Positions 33,056 through 40,604 of a stretch of 64,000 nucleotides of DNA are shown piece after piece. The notes under the pieces are model-generated. The model was not told the origin of the DNA. It ran no database searches and worked only from the letters and a program-made list of their open reading frames with translations. This DNA comes from Nannocystis sp. (GTDB taxonomy: Bacteria > Myxococcota_A > Polyangia > Nannocystales > Nannocystaceae). The number at the start of each line of letters is the position of its first letter. Positions within the stretch are counted from its first letter, which is position 1. The position numbers and the translations under genes are program-made. The stretch is taken from NCBI RefSeq assembly GCF_016714285.1, contig NZ_JADJNN010000003.1:248001-312000 (forward strand), given 5' to 3'.

Positions 33056-34693
33056 ATGCCTGAGCCCAAGATCGTCGATAAACCCTCCGAGGACCTGGCC
33101 AGCCTGGGCGCGCTGATCCTCGACCTCAAGGCCCCCGTCGTCGAGGTCACCGTGCTCGAGGACCGCGCCCACGTGGTCCGCCGCGGCGTGGTCGATCTTC
33201 ACGGCGGCATCACCCGCCTGCGCGTCCGCGGCGTCGCGCCGGTGCTCGCCGACAAGACCCTGTGCGCCTCCGTGGTGCAGGCCGGCCAGAAGACCACCGA
33301 CACCACCCGCGAGCAGATCAAGGACGTCCGGGTCAAGCGCGCCCGCCTGGTGCTCGGCGAGGACAAGCCGGAGCAGCGCCGTGCCCTCGAGGCCGAGCTC
33401 GAGCAGCAGCAGCGCGTGCTCGAGGCCCAGCGCGCCCGCCACGAGCAGCTGCGCGGCGAGCAGGCCGCCCTCGACGGCGTCGCCGATGTCACGGTCACCG
33501 ACATCGGCGTCGACGTCAGCTACGGCGAGGCCGCGCCGGAGGCCTGGCTGCAGCTGCTCGCGCAGATCTCCGGGCAAGAGGAGGCGGTCCGCAACCAGCG
33601 CCTCGCCCTCGAGTTCGACATCGCCGAGCAGGAGCAGCTCATCCAGCGCCTGCGCACCCGCATGGCCGTCACCGCCACGGTCAGCGACGCGGCCGCGGCC
33701 GAGGTCATCGTCGAGGTCTGGGCCGCCGCCGCTGGCCACTACACCGTGCAGGTCGATTACGTGGTGCCCGGCGCCTGCTGGCGGCCCTACCACCGCGCCC
33801 AGCTGGTCGAGCTGGTCCAGGGCAAGGAGCCGCTGCTCCACTTCGCCAGCGAGGGCTGCGTCTGGCAGAACACCGGCGAGGACTGGACCGACGTGCAGTT
33901 CATCTTCTCCACCGAGCGCCCGTCGCTCGGCATGGAGCCGCCGCCGCTCAGCACCGAGGTGCTGCACGCGCAGCGCAAGAGCGAGGTGCTGGTGGTCGAG
34001 GCGCGCGAGCAGGAGGTCCAGACGACGGGCCTCGGGGTCGCGCCGAAGCAGCGCACGGCGGAGCTGCCGGGCATCGACGATGGCGGCGAGGCGCTCAAGC
34101 TGCGCTCGACGACCAAGGCGAGCGTGCCTGGCGACGGCCGGCCGCACCGGGTGCCGCTGATGGCCTTCACCTCGCCGACGAGCATCGAGTCGGTGCTGAT
34201 GCCGGAGCTGGCGGAGGCGGTGGTGCTGAAGAGCAGCCACGTCAACCGCTCGCAGCTGCCGATCCTCGCCGGGCCGGTCGACCTCGTGCGCGAGGGCGGC
34301 TTCGTCGGCCGCAGCTCGCTGCTGTTCATCGCCCCGGGCGAGAACTTTGCGATCGGCTGGGGCCCCGACGGCGCCGTGCGCGTGCAACGAAGCGTCGAGC
34401 TGGCCAAGGAGGACCGCGGCGTCATGAGCTCGTGGGTCACCCAGGCGCACGTGGTCAAGGTGAAGATCTCGAACCTCGCCGCGCAGGAGCGGACCGTCCA
34501 CGTCACCGAACGCGTGCCCGTATCGGAGATCGAGAAGCTTCGCATCGAGGTCGACACCGCCGCCACCAGCGACAAGCAGAAGCCCGACAGCAACGGCTTC
34601 GTGCACTGGCGCCTCGAGCTCCCGGCCTTCGGCCGCAAGACCCTCGAGCTGCGCTACCTCGTCCGCAAGCACGGCGACGTGGTCGGTATTTGA
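33056..34693 (+). CDS. DUF4139-family protein, tandem paralogue
   Basis: 545 residues, ATG 33056, with GGGAG 9 bases upstream and a 3-base gap from the preceding DUF4139 gene, so co-translated. N-terminal part (~25-75) like DUF4140 (VVEVTVLEDRAHVVRRG), coiled coil ~80-215 (EQRRALEAELEQQQRVLEAQ), then the DUF4139 beta domain (YVVPGACWRPYHRAQLVE, NTGEDWTDVQFIFSTERPSL, ISNLAAQERTVHVTERVPVSE). No signal peptide. It shares the order of domains with its neighbour but is shorter in the central linker. Proteins of this family are annotated as mucoidy inhibitor MuiA-like; the name reflects an old phenotype rather than a known activity. Confidence 0.88.
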   Translation: MPEPKIVDKPSEDLASLGALILDLKAPVVEVTVLEDRAHVVRRGVVDLHGGITRLRVRGVAPVLADKTLCASVVQAGQKTTDTTREQIKDVRVKRARLVLGEDKPEQRRALEAELEQQQRVLEAQRARHEQLRGEQAALDGVADVTVTDIGVDVSYGEAAPEAWLQLLAQISGQEEAVRNQRLALEFDIAEQEQLIQRLRTRMAVTATVSDAAAAEVIVEVWAAAAGHYTVQVDYVVPGACWRPYHRAQLVELVQGKEPLLHFASEGCVWQNTGEDWTDVQFIFSTERPSLGMEPPPLSTEVLHAQRKSEVLVVEAREQEVQTTGLGVAPKQRTAELPGIDDGGEALKLRSTTKASVPGDGRPHRVPLMAFTSPTSIESVLMPELAEAVVLKSSHVNRSQLPILAGPVDLVREGGFVGRSSLLFIAPGENFAIGWGPDGAVRVQRSVELAKEDRGVMSSWVTQAHVVKVKISNLAAQERTVHVTERVPVSEIEKLRIEVDTAATSDKQKPDSNGFVHWRLELPAFGRKTLELRYLVRKHGDVVGI

Positions 34694-34694
34694 G

Positions 34695-34720
34695 CGGCAT
34701 GCGCGATCGTGCGCATGCCG
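34695..34720 (+). terminator. Hairpin after the DUF4139 pair
   Basis: A 10-bp perfect stem (CGGCATGCGC / GCGCATGCCG) with a 6-base loop starts 2 bases after the stop codon. No T-run follows, but position and strength fit a transcript end. Confidence 0.5.
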
Positions 34721-34762
34721 GTCACACCTTGAGAACGTTGTACGACAGGCGTTCTGCTGCAA

Positions 34763-35665
34763 TTGTTGCCGGCGGTGGACGAACAGGCGCAGCTTGCGGC
34801 GGAGCTCGTGCAGTTGCGGGCGGAGAACCAGCGCCTGCGCGATGAGGCCAGCGACAGCGCCGCGGCCAACACGAAGTTTCGCGTGCTCTTCGAGCACTCC
34901 TCCGACGCCCACCTGATCTTCGATCACAGCGGGATCCTCGACTGCAACCGGGCCGCGGTGGAGATGCTGGGCTGCGCCGACAAGGCCCAGCTGCTGCGTC
35001 TGCACCCCGCCGTGCTGTCGCCGGAGTTCCAGCCCGACGGGCGCCGCTCGCTCGAGAAGAGCGCCGAGATGGACGCCCTGGCCCGCGAGCGCGGCTATCA
35101 CAGCTTCGAGTGGACGCACCGCCGCGTCAGCGGCGAGGACTTCCCGGTTGAGGTCACGCTCACGCCGGTGCTGCTGCCCGGTGGGCCGGCGCTGCTGGTG
35201 GTGTGGCACGAGCTGACGGAGATCAAGCGCCGTGAGGCCGAGCTGCGCGCGCAGCTCGAACTCATCCGTCAGCAACAGGCGGAGATCCAGCGGCTGTCAC
35301 TCCCGGTCCTCGAGGTGTGGGACGGCGTGATCATGGTGCCGGTGCTCGGCGCCCTCGACCGCGTCAGCGCACAGGCGCTGCTCGGCCCGGTGCTCGCGGC
35401 GGTCGGCCGTCGCCGCGCCCACACGGTCATCCTCGACCTCACCGGCCTCACCGGCGCCGACGCTCCGACCGCGAGCCACCTCGGCGACCTGCTCGCGGCC
35501 GTCCGTTTGCTCGGTGCCGAGGGCCTGGTCGTCGGCATCGGCCCCGAGGTCGCCGTGGCCTTCCTCGCCGCGGGCGCGGCGCTCCCGCGGGTGCGCACGC
35601 TCGCCAGCCTGCGCGAGGCGATCGAGCTGTGCACCCGCCGCGATCGGCTCAGTCCGCGGCCTTGA
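34763..35665 (+). CDS. PAS-STAS regulator (RsbR-like)
   Basis: 300 residues (start uncertain; TTG 34763, with a GTG at 34775 as alternative). A short N-terminal coiled coil precedes a PAS domain (~38-160: FRVLFEHSSDAHLIFDHSG ... LEVTLTPVLLPGG-type core), and a second coiled coil leads into a STAS domain (~178-292: LSLPVLEVWDGVIMVPVLGALD ... VILDLTGLTGADAPTASHL ... LLGAEGLVVGI). This is the layout of RsbR-type stressosome co-antagonists, where the PAS or globin head senses a signal and the STAS part is phosphorylated by an RsbT-like kinase on Thr/Ser. T and S residues are present in the expected loop. No RsbS or RsbT partner is nearby. The 3' end overlaps the convergent gene by 17 bases. Confidence 0.87.
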   Translation: MLPAVDEQAQLAAELVQLRAENQRLRDEASDSAAANTKFRVLFEHSSDAHLIFDHSGILDCNRAAVEMLGCADKAQLLRLHPAVLSPEFQPDGRRSLEKSAEMDALARERGYHSFEWTHRRVSGEDFPVEVTLTPVLLPGGPALLVVWHELTEIKRREAELRAQLELIRQQQAEIQRLSLPVLEVWDGVIMVPVLGALDRVSAQALLGPVLAAVGRRRAHTVILDLTGLTGADAPTASHLGDLLAAVRLLGAEGLVVGIGPEVAVAFLAAGAALPRVRTLASLREAIELCTRRDRLSPRP

Positions 35666-37283
35666 GCTTGCGCTGGTGGTGCTGGCGGATCTTCTGCACC
35701 GGCACCGTGACGCGCTTCGGGCCGGCGACGCGGGTCATCTGCGTCACCTGCTCCCAGCGATCCGGCAGCGCGGTGACCACGAGCACCACGTCGCCCTCGG
35801 GCTGCGTGAGGTGGGCCGCCGGCTGCTGCACGAGCTCGCCGTCGATCATGAACTCGACGCTGTGCACCGCGCTGATGTCCTCCGGGTTCACCGCGCCGGG
35901 CACCGAGATCCACGTCTCGTGGCCGTCGGGGTAGACCGAGCCGACCAGGATCGAACCCATGTCGTCGGGCTTCGGCGCGCCCGCGTCGTCGAGCTTGCTG
36001 AGCGCCTGGATCACCGGATAGACCTTGTTCCAGCCCCAGCTCGAGGCCCACACCGGGTGGCAGTAGGTCATGTAGTCCTTGTGCACGGTGGGGTGGTAGA
36101 GCTTGTAGTTGATCACGCCGAAGCCCCAGTCGTGGATCTCGCCGTGGGTCTGGCCCTCGTCGGGGTAGGTCGGATAGCTGTTGTCGGGCCCGCCCTCCTC
36201 GCCGCTGCAGTACACGTGGTAGCGGCCCTGCGAGTGCCCGACCTCGTGCACGAAGGTCTCGCTCGAGAAGTCGATGTCGATCCACAGACCCGAGGACACC
36301 CGCGCATAGGCATCGCTCGCCTTGCCGCCCTGGGGGATGCCGAAGGCCTTGCCGCCGGCGCCGCCGAGGCCGCCGCTGCACACGTCGACCAGGCCGTAGT
36401 AGTAGCGCTCGTCCTCGGCGCCCTCGTCGAAGCGCAGCCCGCTCATGTACTCGTTGAGCTCGTTGAAGTCGCTCAGCTTGGTGTTCCAGTCGATCGGCGC
36501 GTGCAGCTTGAACTCCAGCTTGTCCAGCGGGTTCATCATGTACATCTGGTCCTGGAAGATCTGCATGACCTCTTCGGAGGTGTCCGGCTTGGTCTTGCAG
36601 CCGTCGCCCGAGTCGTAATTGAAGGGCACCAGCGTCACCTTCATCACCTGGTCGCTCTTCTCGATGCCGACGAAGGCGTTGCCCTTGTACGGCAGGCGCG
36701 GCGGGTTGACGCCCTCCGCCAGCTCCTCCTGGCCGGGGCCGGTCTCGTAGAGCTCGACGTTGAAGGTCATGTTGGGGAGGACCTGCTCGGGCTGGAGGGG
36801 CCAGTAGAAGCTGCGGTCGAGGTTGCCGATGAACGAGTTCTGGTCGACCATCGCCGTCTTGCTCTGCGTCAGCGCGGTGCCGTCGGGGTACTTGACCGTC
36901 AGGCGGCCCTCGATCTTGCGCGGGGTCCAGTCGGCCGGGAGGTCCTTCCAGAAGGCGCGGATGAGGGTGAAGCGGTTCTGGATCAGGTACGAGGTGCGGT
37001 CGGCGCCCCCGAGCCCCTTGCCGTCGCGGCCGATCGCCACGCCGACGCCCTGGTTGGCCTCCATCCACTCGATCTCGAGTCCGCCGCGCGCGAGGATCGG
37101 CACGAAGGGCACGGGCTCGCCCGTGGTGTCGGTCGCGCTCGTGGTCGGCTCGCCGGTGTCGCCGGTCTCAGCAGCAGAGCTGGTGGAGCCCGCGGCGGTC
37201 TCCTCGGTCTTGTCGTCGCCACAGGCGGCGCAGAAGAGGGCCAGGAGCGCGAACGAAGCCAGGCGAGTCGGAGCGGACAGCAT
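35649..37283 (-). CDS. Secreted zinc metalloprotease lipoprotein (metzincin type)
   Basis: 544 residues. The N-terminal signal ends near FCAAC (lipobox imperfect, Cys21), followed by a Thr/Ser/Asp/Gly-rich linker (GDTGEPTTSATDTTGEP). The catalytic motif HEVGHSQGRYH (HExxHxxGxxH) near residue 331 gives three zinc histidines and the catalytic Glu, and DYMTYC about 60 residues later supplies a Met-turn. Together these mark a metzincin. The upstream ~270 residues are beta-rich and the last ~90 form a beta domain (ISVPGAVNPEDISAVHSVEFMIDG). The exact peptidase family is not clear; StcE-like (M66) is one possibility. A role in predation or matrix breakdown is inferred. TAGGGT lies 6 bases before the ATG. 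Confidence 0.85.
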   Translation of the reverse strand: MLSAPTRLASFALLALFCAACGDDKTEETAAGSTSSAAETGDTGEPTTSATDTTGEPVPFVPILARGGLEIEWMEANQGVGVAIGRDGKGLGGADRTSYLIQNRFTLIRAFWKDLPADWTPRKIEGRLTVKYPDGTALTQSKTAMVDQNSFIGNLDRSFYWPLQPEQVLPNMTFNVELYETGPGQEELAEGVNPPRLPYKGNAFVGIEKSDQVMKVTLVPFNYDSGDGCKTKPDTSEEVMQIFQDQMYMMNPLDKLEFKLHAPIDWNTKLSDFNELNEYMSGLRFDEGAEDERYYYGLVDVCSGGLGGAGGKAFGIPQGGKASDAYARVSSGLWIDIDFSSETFVHEVGHSQGRYHVYCSGEEGGPDNSYPTYPDEGQTHGEIHDWGFGVINYKLYHPTVHKDYMTYCHPVWASSWGWNKVYPVIQALSKLDDAGAPKPDDMGSILVGSVYPDGHETWISVPGAVNPEDISAVHSVEFMIDGELVQQPAAHLTQPEGDVVLVVTALPDRWEQVTQMTRVAGPKRVTVPVQKIRQHHQRKLKAAD

Positions 37284-37289
37284 GGAAAA

Positions 37290-37319
37290 ACCCTAACCCT
37301 TTGCCCGGCCAGCCGACAA
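37290..37319 (-). promoter_or_regulatory. Candidate promoter of the metzincin lipoprotein
   Basis: On the minus strand TTGTCG (37314-37319), an 18-base spacer and TAGGGT (37290-37295), with the -10 box 6 bases before the ATG, predicting a leaderless mRNA. Confidence 0.45.
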
Positions 37320-37410
37320 GCGGTGCGCGCCCCGGTGCGCGCCCCCCCTCACGCGCTGCCCAGGGGCCGGCGTGGAGCCAGGCCGCCGTGCATGTGCATC
37401 AGCCGCCATT

Positions 37411-39687
37411 TCAGCTGGCGGGGCGTGAGCGCGGGAGGCGGGCGAGCAGGCGAGCCAGTCCCAGCAGCACCGCCATCGCGGCGATGGCATCGACTGCGCG
37501 CATGAGCTGGGGTAGCCCGACCGTCGGGGCGAGCGCGACGCACACGAGGAAGGCCAGGCCGAAGCCGAACTCCGGGGCCCTGCCGAACAAGCTGCGTGCC
37601 GATCTCAGGCCGACGCTGTACCAGCGCACGAGGCTGGCGAGCGCGAGCACCAGCAGCGCGAGCGCGCCGACCGCTGCGGTGACCGGGCCGAAGCGGTGGG
37701 CGAGCGCGGCGACCAGCGTGCCGGCGGCCTCGTGGTCGGGGAAGGGCCCTTGCATCCCGGTGAGCAGGACCTCGCCGGGGTGCGGGTTGTAGGTGCGCAG
37801 GCCCGGGTTGCCGATCGGTGCCGTCTGCGGGTGCACGGGGATGAGCGCGAGGTGGGTCTTCGCCAGGTCGCCGTGCAGGCGGGCGCCGTGGTGGACCTCG
37901 ACGGCGAAGTGGTAGCTGGCCGGGAGGAGGTAGGGGCCGCTGTACTCGGGCAGCAGCCTGGCGAGCTTGTCGAGCTCGAGCTCGGGGGAGGTGAAGCGGA
38001 GGCGGCCGAAGGCGAGGCGGCTGTGCACGCTGATCGGGCGGTCGAGCTCGGGGTCGGTCTTGTGGCGCAGGACCGCGGTGTCGGTGCCGGAGAGGAAGTC
38101 CCAGGCCGGGACCTCGAGCTCGCCGAGGCGGTTGATGAAGCCGAGCTCGAGCCCGCGGGCGGGGGTGTCGAGTCGGAGGTGGACGATGCTACCTGGCGTG
38201 AGGCCGCTGCTCGTGGGTGCGGTGAGGACCACCGGCGGGCGCTCGCCAGCGGCGAAGGGGCCGGTGTAGTTGAACGTGACGAAGTCGCGCAGCGCGGGGT
38301 TCTTCGGCGCGTCGGGGGGTGGTGGCTCTGCGTAGAGCGAGAAGCGTTCGCCCTCGTCGAGGTGGAAGCTGCGGACGACGCCGGCCTCGAAGGTGTAGTC
38401 GGCGACGTTGAGGAAGGGGCCCTCGAGGTCACGGGCCGCCATCAGCTGGCGGAAGTTGAGGTTCGGGTCGATCGGGTGGAGCTGAAGGAAGGGCCCCAGG
38501 CGGGTCTCGACGATCTCCCGGCGGACCGGGATGCGCAGGTCGAAGCCGGCGTTCTTGCTGCGCTCCGGGTCCTTGTCGCGGAGGATCACCGTGTCGACCG
38601 TGCGTGTGAAGTCCCAGGCCGGCGCCGCGACCACGTTCTCCTCGCGGAAGGCCTCGCCGTAGCGGTGCCCGCGGGGGTCGGCGCGCAGGACCATGCGGTA
38701 GCGCTGGCCGGCTTGCAGCTCGCTGTCACGCGGCAGCACGATCAGCTGGCCGTAGTCGCTGGGCGTGAGGCCGTCGCGCAGGTGGTGCTCGAGCGCGTGG
38801 AGCTCGCGGCCGACGCTCGGGGTCGGCGTGCTCAGCTTGCCCGCGTGCGCGGCCAGCCCGGTGAGCAGCGCCACCGCGGCGACCACCAGCGACTCGCCCC
38901 AGGCTCCGCGTTGATTCGGCTGGGCCGCCGCGACGCCGCCGACCGCACCTGCCACGCTCGCTCGCAGCACGCCCTGGGCCGCCGCCGCGAGCCCGCCGGC
39001 GAGCGCGGCCTGACCGTCGAACGCGGCGCGGACGATGTCCAAGACGATCGCCGAGAGCCCGGGCCCGTTGAACAGCAGCGAGACCGTCAGCGCGGTGTAC
39101 ACGCCCAGCGCCAGCAAGGTCAGCGGCGCGAGCCAGCGGCCGTCACCCTGCTCTGCGCGAGGCCTTGCGCGGCGGATGCTGATGCCGGTCGCCGCGGCGA
39201 GTCCGAGGCCGATCGCCCACGGCAGGACCGGCGCAGCGGTGCCGCCCGACGCGCGCAGCAGCTCGCTGGCCTGCTGGCTGAGCAGCAGGGCGCCGGCGGA
39301 CAGCGCGGTGAGCACGACGGCGAGGGCGTGGCCGACGCGGACTACCTGGCCCAAAGGACCTGTCTCGGAGGCCCTGTCCTCGGGGCCAGCCTTGGGGCCA
39401 ACCTCGAGCTTGTGGATGAAGGCGCCGGCGATGCAGGCGAGCACGAGCCAGAGCAGCGCCCCCGGGCCGCCGAGGCCGACCGCGAGCAGGGCGGCGACGA
39501 TGCCCGAGAAGCTGGCGTAGGCGACCTGGGTGACTGGCGCCCGCGGACCGGAGCCAGAGCCGAAGCCGGGTCGGCCCAACATCGCCGCGAGGGCAGCGAG
39601 CGCGCCGGCGGTGAAGACGACGAAGACGAGGGCCCGGGCCAGCAGGTCGAGGGGGCCGCCGAGGGCCGCGGGGATGAGGGCGAGCAT
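37411..39687 (-). CDS. Membrane protein distantly like AGCS amino acid:sodium symporters, with a large inserted soluble domain
   Basis: 758 residues. The N-terminal ~280 residues contain about seven hydrophobic helices. Two stretches recall the AGCS (alanine/glycine:cation symporter) family: ASFSGIVAALLAVGLGGPGALLWLVLACIAG near 58-90 and AALAGGLAAAAQGVLRASVAGAVGG near 230-255. The match is weak and key polar residues are missing. Residues ~285-670 are a beta-rich soluble region with repeated PAWDFxxxxDTxxLRxK motifs, and two or three more helices close the protein. A Gly/Pro/Glu-rich loop at ~103-116 is built from three 14-bp repeat units. Function unknown; a substrate-binding relative of transporters is one guess. 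It starts 27 bases after tRNA-Sec on the same strand. Confidence 0.7.
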   Translation of the reverse strand: MLALIPAALGGPLDLLARALVFVVFTAGALAALAAMLGRPGFGSGSGPRAPVTQVAYASFSGIVAALLAVGLGGPGALLWLVLACIAGAFIHKLEVGPKAGPEDRASETGPLGQVVRVGHALAVVLTALSAGALLLSQQASELLRASGGTAAPVLPWAIGLGLAAATGISIRRARPRAEQGDGRWLAPLTLLALGVYTALTVSLLFNGPGLSAIVLDIVRAAFDGQAALAGGLAAAAQGVLRASVAGAVGGVAAAQPNQRGAWGESLVVAAVALLTGLAAHAGKLSTPTPSVGRELHALEHHLRDGLTPSDYGQLIVLPRDSELQAGQRYRMVLRADPRGHRYGEAFREENVVAAPAWDFTRTVDTVILRDKDPERSKNAGFDLRIPVRREIVETRLGPFLQLHPIDPNLNFRQLMAARDLEGPFLNVADYTFEAGVVRSFHLDEGERFSLYAEPPPPDAPKNPALRDFVTFNYTGPFAAGERPPVVLTAPTSSGLTPGSIVHLRLDTPARGLELGFINRLGELEVPAWDFLSGTDTAVLRHKTDPELDRPISVHSRLAFGRLRFTSPELELDKLARLLPEYSGPYLLPASYHFAVEVHHGARLHGDLAKTHLALIPVHPQTAPIGNPGLRTYNPHPGEVLLTGMQGPFPDHEAAGTLVAALAHRFGPVTAAVGALALLVLALASLVRWYSVGLRSARSLFGRAPEFGFGLAFLVCVALAPTVGLPQLMRAVDAIAAMAVLLGLARLLARLPRSRPAS
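39339..39380 (-). repeat. Three 14-bp repeat units inside a coding sequence
   Basis: On the minus strand AGGACAGGGCCTCC, GAGACAGGTCCTTT and GGGCCAGGTAGTCC follow each other without gaps (42 bases, 14 codons). They encode a Gly/Pro/Glu-rich loop of the AGCS-like protein and belong to the interspersed family described at 57856. Confidence 0.7.
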
Positions 39688-39714
39688 GAGGTCGTGTTCC
39701 GCAGGACACTAGAA

Positions 39715-39809
39715 CGGAGGTGCACAGGAATCGAACCTGCCCAGGAAGCTCCTCGCATCCCGCACCGGTGTTGAAGACCGGGGGCCGCACCAGCGCGCCG
39801 AGCACCTCC
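39715..39809 (-). tRNA. selC: tRNA-Sec (anticodon UCA)
   Basis: 95 bases on the minus strand. The acceptor stem is the long 8-bp form (GGAGGTGC / GCACCTCC, discriminator G). The anticodon arm is CCGGT-CTTCAAC-ACCGG with TCA at 39772-39774, and there is a long variable arm. The T arm (GGCAGGTTCGATTCCTGTG) is that of bacterial selenocysteine tRNAs. CCA is not encoded. It decodes UGA as selenocysteine with SelB at mRNAs carrying a SECIS element. No selA, selB or selD is in the window. Confidence 0.95.
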
Positions 39810-39876
39810 GCGGCGGAGCATAGCGGAAGGCGCGCTGGCTTGGAACTGCCCCGACTCGGTGGCCGACTCGGCGGGC

Positions 39877-40503
39877 CTACTCGGCGGGCATCACCGCCGG
39901 GATGCCGCAGTAGTCCATGCAACCCGTGACCTCGAAGACCGCGTCGCCGCGGGTCTGGAACACGTACTTCGTGGTCTCGCCGTCGCTGTTGAACAGGCCG
40001 TAGGGGAGCGTCGAGTAGCGGTAGGTCTGGTTCGAGTCGGGGTACTCCTCGACCGCGATCGAATAGGGTTCGCCGACTTTCGGCGCGGTCGAGTCCTTGG
40101 GTGGGTCCTCGACCTTGACGCCGCCCTTCGGCGTGAACTCGGTCCAGGTCATCTGCGTCTCCTCGAACTCGTAGGTGAAGCAGCGACACTGGTACGTGTC
40201 GGCGTCACACAGGGTCTCGGTGATGTCGGTCCGGTTCATCGAGTCGATGCAACCCGACGCGGCCACGATCTTCGACTCCTGATCGAAGTGGATGAGGAAC
40301 TGGTCCAGGCGGGCGCTGATGTCGAATTTCACGAGGCCGGTGCCGTCGATGTCAAACAGCACCAGCGCCCAGGTGCCCTGCTCATCGAAGAGCGGAACCG
40401 GGTCCTCGTTGCAGGCCGCTGCGGGAACGATGGCGAGGGCACAGATGGCTCCGCAAGACCTGAGGAGGAGCCGAAGCTTGTGGTTGCGCTTGAGGGTCGA
40501 CAT
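39877..40503 (-). CDS. Small secreted lipoprotein, unknown
   Basis: 208 residues from ATG 40503 (a start 12 codons earlier is possible, but the signal MSTLKRNHKLRLLLRSCGAICALAI is better opened here). A probable lipidation site is PAAAC (Cys31). The mature part is beta-rich with several cysteines (GCIDSMN, CDADTYQCRC, GCMDYCGIPA) likely forming disulfides, and resembles small lipocalin-like or beta-barrel envelope proteins only in general character. No family recognised. TAGCGT at 40517-40522 is a possible -10 box. It is divergent from dnaJ. Confidence 0.75.
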   Translation of the reverse strand: MSTLKRNHKLRLLLRSCGAICALAIVPAAACNEDPVPLFDEQGTWALVLFDIDGTGLVKFDISARLDQFLIHFDQESKIVAASGCIDSMNRTDITETLCDADTYQCRCFTYEFEETQMTWTEFTPKGGVKVEDPPKDSTAPKVGEPYSIAVEEYPDSNQTYRYSTLPYGLFNSDGETTKYVFQTRGDAVFEVTGCMDYCGIPAVMPAE

Positions 40504-40565
40504 GGAGGCTCCGGCCACGCTACCACAGGCCGCCCACACCGTGGAATTACACCCCGTTTCGCAGG

Positions 40566-40594
40566 TTGACAGGCCAGACCGGGGTGTTTAGCTT
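40566..40594 (+). promoter_or_regulatory. Promoter of dnaJ
   Basis: TTGACA (40566-40571), a 17-base spacer and TAGCTT (40589-40594). The predicted start point (about 40601) is only a few bases before the GTG at 40605, so the mRNA would be nearly leaderless; no ribosome binding site is visible. Confidence 0.55.
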
Positions 40595-40604
40595 CACGCG
40601 CGCC

